Assembly (NCBI GenBank): GCA_910583525.1
Contig: CAJTXL010000043.1
Coordinates: 1-19,018 of the forward strand
DNA: 19,018 nt
Reading direction: 5' to 3'
DNA from: an uncultured Muribaculaceae bacterium
GTDB taxonomy: Bacteria > Bacteroidota > Bacteroidia > Bacteroidales > Muribaculaceae
This document shows positions 15,652-19,018 of this stretch, one piece after another (position 1 is the first letter of the stretch; every line of letters begins with the position of its first letter). The translations under genes and the position numbers were made by a program. Under the pieces are notes generated by a model. The model was not told where the DNA came from and ran no database searches. It saw nothing but the letters and a program-made list of their open reading frames with translations.

Positions 15652-15927
15652 TTAACGCTTTTTGCGAGAGTCGTTATAGAGTTTTATGCCGAATATTATT
15701 ACGGAACAGATTGTGGTGATGACGTTGGTTATTACCAAAGGCCAGTTTTTGAGAACAAGACCTTGTATGACAAAGAAAATCGAGCCGAGGCCGAGCATAC
15801 AGAAGGTGGGCATGGCAATGCCGTCGGTGTTTCGTGTACGTATTGTGGCTATGGCCTGGGGAAGATATCCCAGCACCATGCACAAGCTTGCGGTGTAGCC
15901 TATTACGGCAAGTAAGGTCGGGTGCAT
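15652..15927 (-). CDS. SemiSWEET-type PQ-loop sugar transporter
   Basis: The 91-residue membrane protein matches the SemiSWEET length. It has three hydrophobic segments (about 4-23, 41-58 and 62-83), the GYLPQ motif at 20-24 that hinges transport, the TRNTDGIAMPTF loop, and an ITN with Asn68 where the family keeps a substrate-site asparagine. SemiSWEETs work as homodimers moving mono- or disaccharides down a gradient; the sugar is unknown here. ATG 15927 is chosen because the upstream extension (to 15999) would run through the terminator hairpin of the OmpA gene. No clear promoter box is seen before it, so some read-through from the OmpA gene is possible. Confidence 0.88.
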   Translation of the reverse strand: MHPTLLAVIGYTASLCMVLGYLPQAIATIRTRNTDGIAMPTFCMLGLGSIFFVIQGLVLKNWPLVITNVITTICSVIIFGIKLYNDSRKKR

Positions 15928-15954
15928 AATAGTTGATGTTTTTTTGTTTTTACG

Positions 15955-16003
15955 GTAAAAACGGGCGATGCACCCGTGCCATCGTCGGCACAGGGGCATC
16001 GCC
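15955..16003 (-). terminator. Terminator of the OmpA-family gene
   Basis: GGCGATGC (15964-15971) pairs with GCATCGCC (15996-16003). Inside, CCC-GTGCC and GGCAC-GGG add pairs. On the minus strand the helix is followed by CGTTTTTA. It lies between the OmpA stop (16043) and the SemiSWEET ATG. Confidence 0.75.
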
Positions 16004-16042
16004 TGTTTTATGTTGGTTATGTAATGTGTCTATGCAATTTCG

Positions 16043-17185
16043 TCATTCTGATTCGAGTGTGCAGATGCTCACGCGGTTCCAGGAGTCTTCGTCGAACATG
16101 TGTCCGATGCCTTCGCCTTGTGCGCTTATGCGGTCGGCAGCGATGCGGTATTTGGCGACAAGTGCGTTACGGACTGCTTCGGCACGGTTCTGGGCGAGTT
16201 TGACATTGAAGTCATAGTTGCCCTCGGGCGATGCGTAGCCTTTGATTACCACTTTTGCCTTGGGGTGGTGTTTCATGTAGTCGGCAATCATTTCTACGTT
16301 CGGCATCTGGTCGGCAGTGATTTTGTGCGACCCGACGCGGAAGAACACGAAGCGTACAGAATTATACTGGTTGGTAACTTCTTTCACTACCTGAGGTTTG
16401 CGGTTCTGGCATGAATCGAGCTGTGCCGCGAGGGCTGCAGTCTGTGCGGCGAGCACGGCGCTTGTGGCAGCAGATTCGTCGAGTGCGGCACGGAGTGCGT
16501 TGACCTCGCCGTTGAGAGCGTCGACCTCGGCGGCGTTATACGGGCGCACGCAGCGGAAGCCTTTGCCGAAGCGGTAGTTTACGCCTGCCATGATGTTGAA
16601 TGTGGCGTTGTTGATGTTGTAGCCGGTATTGCTTTGGGCAAAGTGTCCGCCCATGTCCCAGGCAACATAAGGCCTGACGGCGATAGTGAAGTTGTCGGTC
16701 ACGTTAAAGTTGAAATTAAGGCCCGCCTTGGTGACAAAATAGTTCCAGTCGTCAGTTCCGTCGACATCGTTGGCGAAGTAGTCGTGTCCCCAGCCTGCGC
16801 CGAGCACGGCCTCAATTGTAAAGGGCCGAACGCGGCATTGGTATCCGCCGAAGAGGTTGAACAGGTCGGCCGTTCCGTAGAGACCTACATACGATTGGTC
16901 GAACGCCGTGCTGCTATGTATGCGTCCGTGCCAGCTTGAAGTGTTGATGGCAGTTGTCGCTTCGATGCCCAAACCGAACACCGGGGTAAGCTGTTTGCCA
17001 AGATGGATACCCATGATAGGGCGCATGGCACCGAAGAATGCGTTGTTGTGCATCGGAGTGGTGACACCGCCTTCGATGCCTATCGACCAGTTGTCGGAGA
17101 ATTTTGGTTGCTCAACTACTTGAGCCGTAGCCGATATAGCGCCGATTGCCGCTACTGCTGTGGCTGCGATGAGTGTCTTCTTCAT
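16043..17185 (-). CDS. OmpA-family outer membrane protein
   Basis: The 380-residue protein has a signal peptide (MKKTLIAATAVAAIGAISATAQ, cut about 22). An eight-strand-type beta-barrel domain follows (about 23-205, with alternating strands such as WSIGIEGGV, VRPFTIEAVLGAGWG and FTIAVRPYVAWD). Next is an alanine-rich helical stretch (about 220-260, EVDALNGEVNALRAALDE) and then an OmpA C-terminal peptidoglycan-binding domain (about 275-378). The latter shows VVIKGYASPEGNYDFNVKLAQNRAEAVRNAL and RISAQGEG. It would anchor the outer membrane to the cell wall. ATG 17185 is chosen because it starts the signal peptide and lies 35 bases after a perfect promoter. The gene ends at a terminator. Confidence 0.93.
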   Translation of the reverse strand: MKKTLIAATAVAAIGAISATAQVVEQPKFSDNWSIGIEGGVTTPMHNNAFFGAMRPIMGIHLGKQLTPVFGLGIEATTAINTSSWHGRIHSSTAFDQSYVGLYGTADLFNLFGGYQCRVRPFTIEAVLGAGWGHDYFANDVDGTDDWNYFVTKAGLNFNFNVTDNFTIAVRPYVAWDMGGHFAQSNTGYNINNATFNIMAGVNYRFGKGFRCVRPYNAAEVDALNGEVNALRAALDESAATSAVLAAQTAALAAQLDSCQNRKPQVVKEVTNQYNSVRFVFFRVGSHKITADQMPNVEMIADYMKHHPKAKVVIKGYASPEGNYDFNVKLAQNRAEAVRNALVAKYRIAADRISAQGEGIGHMFDEDSWNRVSICTLESE

Positions 17186-17220
17186 AAAAAACGGTTGATG
17201 TTTGCCGCAATTCGGGGTTG

Positions 17221-17251
17221 CAAAGATATCAAGCAATGCCCGAACCGCAAA
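17221..17251 (-). promoter_or_regulatory. Consensus Bacteroidetes promoter for the OmpA gene
   Basis: On the minus strand TTTG (17251-17248), 19 bases, then TATCTTTG (17228-17221). Both boxes and the spacing match the consensus exactly, as expected for an abundant outer membrane protein. Confidence 0.8.
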
Positions 17252-17460
17252 TAATTTAACATAAATTGTTTAAAATATAGCATTGAAACGTATTCGCCCT
17301 CCGGCGGTCGCTTCAGTGCCCCGGGTCCCGTTTTGCGGAGAGAGAGGGGGCGGCTTGCATTATGGAAACATTCATCGTGGCATCAATGTTCAAAACAGAT
17401 ACTTTGGAATGGAACCTACAAAACAAAAAATAAAACATTGCCGGAGTGGTAAACTATTGT

Positions 17461-17468
17461 TATATTTG
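17461..17468 (+). promoter_or_regulatory. -7 promoter box for the SIMPL gene
   Basis: TATATTTG matches TAnnTTTG. ATTG at 17437-17440 is a near -33 box 20 bases upstream. The ATG at 17529 follows after a 60-base leader holding a small CGCCG/CGGCG hairpin. The rest of the divergent spacer (17252-17436) holds a G/C-rich patch at about 17290-17355 with no recognised function. Confidence 0.6.
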
Positions 17469-17528
17469 TCGAACAATCGCCGCAACGGCGGCGTATGGTA
17501 AGTTGAACTATTTTAATAAACCTCTGAC

Positions 17529-18236
17529 ATGAAATCGAAATCACTCGTCATTTCCTCGGCCTTGGTAGCCGTGGCAATAGTAATCCTGGGCTTCGCGCTA
17601 CGAAGCGGCATCAACCATTTCTCTGACCGCGACCGCGCCGTAACAGTCCGCGGACTTTGCGAAAAAGAAGTCGACGCCAACAAAGTGACGTGGCCTATCG
17701 TCACAAAGGAAATGGGCAACGACCTTGGCTCTATCTATGCAAAGATACAGGCCAACAACAGCGCAATAGTGTCGTTCCTCAAATCAAACGGCCTTGAAGA
17801 CAACGAGATATCGGTCAATCCGCCGCAGGTCTACGACCAATATGCCGACCGCTACAACAACAATGACATCAAATTCCGCTATCAGGTGACCAACGTCGTA
17901 GTCGTTACATCGTCGAAAGTCGCTCAGGTTCGCGAACTTATCAACAAGCAGACGGAGTTGCTGCGGCAGGGCATAGCCGTAGTAGCCGGTGACTACAACT
18001 ACCAAATCAGCTACGAGTATACCGACCTCAACACCATCAAGCCCGAGATGATTGCCGAAGCTACGGCCAACGCACGCGAGGCTGCCGACAAATTCGCCAA
18101 CGACAGCCACAGCAAGCTCGGTAAGATAAAGACGGCTTCGCAGGGTCAGTTCTCCATCTCCGACCGCGACCAGTATACGCCCAACATCAAAACGGTGCGT
18201 ATAGTCACATACATAACCTACTACCTCGAAGACTAA
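17529..18236 (+). CDS. SIMPL-domain (DUF541) protein, membrane-anchored
   Basis: The 235-residue protein has one N-terminal hydrophobic segment (about 6-26, LVISSALVAVAIVILGFAL) without a clear cleavage site, so a periplasm-facing anchored form is inferred. The remainder is a SIMPL domain: AVTVRGLCEKEVDANKVTWPI, the long helical stretch with SFLKSNGLEDNEISV, an FRYQVTNVVVVTSSKV strand, the helix-rich MIAEATANAREAADKFA, and the terminal strand IVTYITYYLED. Relatives include BP26/OMP28 of Brucella and E. coli YggE, which is linked to oxidative stress tolerance. The biochemical role is not established. It is divergent from the OmpA gene and behind its own promoter. Confidence 0.88.
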   Translation: MKSKSLVISSALVAVAIVILGFALRSGINHFSDRDRAVTVRGLCEKEVDANKVTWPIVTKEMGNDLGSIYAKIQANNSAIVSFLKSNGLEDNEISVNPPQVYDQYADRYNNNDIKFRYQVTNVVVVTSSKVAQVRELINKQTELLRQGIAVVAGDYNYQISYEYTDLNTIKPEMIAEATANAREAADKFANDSHSKLGKIKTASQGQFSISDRDQYTPNIKTVRIVTYITYYLED

Positions 18237-18264
18237 AGCCGGCAGTGACGTGCCTGGCAAATTA

Positions 18265-18304
18265 AAAATATGGGCTTGTGGGGTTAAGAACGCTCCACAA
18301 GCCC
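18265..18304 (-). terminator. Terminator hairpin, best oriented for the minus-strand unit
   Basis: GGGCTTGTGG (18272-18281) pairs perfectly with CCACAAGCCC (18295-18304), extended by two more positions with one mismatch. On the minus strand the hairpin is followed by ATATTTTTAATTT, a good U-rich tail. On the + strand no U-run follows, although the hairpin could also stop the SIMPL transcript, which ends 35 bases before it. Confidence 0.65.
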
Positions 18305-18379
18305 GGTCAGTAAACAAAAAGAAAAGTATATCATCTCCCTAATGGAGTATTGCGTTGGCTTTATGCCGGTCGGCCTGCA

Positions 18380-18511
18380 CTATATAAAGAACCGAAGCAA
18401 GAGAGCCGATGCCATTGTCCAAGCCGCTACACGCAAGTCGGGCTGAAGCATCATGACTTCGGCCAATGAGCTTACATAATCGCTCGCTACGACAATTACG
18501 CCGCAGCCCAT
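18380..18511 (-). CDS. Possible small 43-residue hydrophobic protein
   Basis: From ATG 18511 the minus strand reads MGCGVIVVASDYVSSLAEVM, continues with MLQPDLRVAAWTMASALLLRFFI and stops at TAG. Hydrophobic C-terminal half. The open frame continues upstream without a start to beyond the hairpins at 18589-18679. An overlapping frame (GTG 18539 to 18339) is also open but basic and less protein-like. No homologue is recognised. Translation is unproven. Confidence 0.25.
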   Translation of the reverse strand: MGCGVIVVASDYVSSLAEVMMLQPDLRVAAWTMASALLLRFFI

Positions 18512-18588
18512 GCTTATTGAAGAAATGGATTTTACGCACAGGATTTCCGTTGCCGCCGGTCTCCCCTCATTGGCTCTTGGATAGATAC

Positions 18589-18679
18589 AAAAAAAGCGTA
18601 GGAGTCTGTATCTGTTGCCGTCCTACGTTCCGAGGCTTCTCGCATTGCCCTGTCTATGTCGGACGGCAACGCAGAAGCC
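18589..18679 (-). promoter_or_regulatory. Attenuator-like set of three competing hairpins
   Basis: On the minus strand, in order of transcription: hairpin H1 pairs 18665-18679 with 18634-18649 (one mismatch, one bulge). H2 pairs GTTGCCGTCC (18670-18661) perfectly with GGACGGCAAC (18623-18614). H3 pairs CGTAGGA (18627-18621) with TCCTACG (18603-18597) and is followed by C and seven T, an intrinsic terminator. H1 and H2 share one arm, and H2 and H3 share the other, so H2 excludes both. The stop codon of the short ORF 18654-18854 lies in the loop of H1. This is the topology of a transcription attenuator. Confidence 0.5.
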
Positions 18680-18854
18680 CACGCTTGTATATGCAATCAA
18701 CGCGCTTTGGCAATATTTCTCTCGAAACACCGTGCCAAAGGCAGAATATTACATATCCACGGGCATCTACCGTTGCTTGAGCCTTGACATAGACATGAAA
18801 TTTTGCGAGAATTTCGGAACCGTCAAGAATCAGCGCGGATAAACGCTTTTTCAT
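18654..18854 (-). CDS. Possible 66-residue ORF, perhaps a leader peptide
   Basis: From ATG 18854 the frame begins MKKRLSALILDGSEILAKF and ends KRGLLRCRPT. It starts about 55 bases after the predicted transcription start of a near-consensus minus-strand promoter. Its TAG lies within the competing hairpins at 18589-18679, so a ribosome finishing it would cover the shared arm. The protein matches nothing I recognise and has no domain or membrane segment. It is long for a leader peptide. It may equally be a chance frame in a non-coding RNA. Confidence 0.35.
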   Translation of the reverse strand: MKKRLSALILDGSEILAKFHVYVKAQATVDARGYVIFCLWHGVSREILPKRVDCIYKRGLLRCRPT

Positions 18855-18877
18855 ATGTCTTGCCTCCCGCCCTCTTG

Positions 18878-18893
18878 GCCCACGACCGTGGGC
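18878..18893 (-). other. Short hairpin in the 5' leader of the minus-strand unit
   Basis: GCCCAC and GTGGGC pair perfectly around a four-base loop, about 20-30 bases before the ATG at 18854. It lies in a G/C-rich leader that stands out from the A/T-rich sequence above 18924. Confidence 0.5.
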
Positions 18894-18915
18894 TCCTGCG
18901 GTGCGGTCTGCGCAG

Positions 18916-18947
18916 CAAAGATACGTTTTATTTTGCTATTGTGCAAA
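18916..18947 (-). promoter_or_regulatory. Near-consensus Bacteroidetes promoter at the right edge
   Basis: On the minus strand TTTG (18947-18944), 20 bases, then TATCTTTG (18923-18916), both boxes matching the consensus. Transcription would start near 18909 and run left through 18305. The sequence beyond 18948 to the window end shows nothing recognisable. Confidence 0.7.
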
Positions 18948-19018
18948 AAATTGTCAGCAGCCCCAGGGCAACCGCATCAGAATCCATAATTTTTTAGAAG
19001 TGTTATCAAATATTGTGG

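Noticed and set aside
17290..17355. Possible third copy of the recurrent hairpin motif (CTTCAGT and TGCGG words)
   Set aside because: A few words agree with copy 1, but the helices and the CTCCYTC word are missing, so similarity is no better than chance.
17283..17501. A 72-codon plus-strand frame between the OmpA and SIMPL genes
   Set aside because: It runs through the SIMPL promoter box, has no start context or domain, and its G/C-rich front part does not look coding.
18466..18842. Plus-strand frames at the right edge
   Set aside because: Composition is Arg/Cys/Ser-rich, and the promoter and both U-tailed terminators favour minus-strand transcription.
1..19018. CRISPR arrays, tRNA or rRNA genes
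   Set aside because: No regularly spaced direct repeats, tRNA T-loop patterns or rRNA sequence were noticed on either strand by eye; a tRNAscan-SE or Infernal run was not possible.

Overview
The window looks like a chromosomal segment of a gut Bacteroidales, most likely a Muribaculaceae-type organism. Several genes are preceded by the Bacteroidetes promoter pattern TAnnTTTG, in the best cases with TTTG 19-20 bases upstream, and few have a recognisable Shine-Dalgarno. The gene set also fits: a serine-type sulfatase, a SemiSWEET, an OmpA protein with MKK signal, a fibronectin/anchor-J surface protein and the Bacteroidetes form of TopA with GRFGPY repeats. Species cannot be told from the sequence alone.

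Layout. 1-2082: an A/T-rich two-gene module on + (AAA15/RloA-like ATPase and RloB-like TOPRIM protein), probably an acquired phage-defence pair. 2203-5466: housekeeping operon pheT-yebC on +, closed by a terminator. 5542-5873: a non-coding miniature inverted-repeat element with TAA target duplication, inserted just upstream of a secreted sulfatase (5908-7446, +). 7579-8059: a YafQ-type toxin-antitoxin pair on -, whose toxin is broken by one in-frame stop. 8061-8253: a second, smaller inverted-repeat cassette abutting the antitoxin start codon. 8386-8805: an A1S_2505-like small protein (+), meeting rluA-type pseudouridine synthase stop-to-stop. 9745-12093: topA (-), upstream of and co-transcribed with the pseudouridine synthase. 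12263-15472: a 1069-residue surface protein (-). 15652-15927: SemiSWEET (-). 16043-17185: OmpA-family porin (-). 17529-18236: SIMPL-domain protein (+). 18305-18947: no recognisable gene, but a minus-strand transcription unit with a near-consensus promoter, a short ORF and three mutually exclusive hairpins that look like a transcription attenuator.

The most interesting signals are non-coding. A ~63-65 nt hairpin motif occurs twice (5763-5825 and 8140-8204), each time inside an inverted-repeat-bounded cassette. The loop words are conserved and the helices differ by compensatory changes. The second is the attenuator-like locus at the right edge. The third is the decayed toxin next to an intact antitoxin. 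No tRNA, rRNA or CRISPR array was seen.
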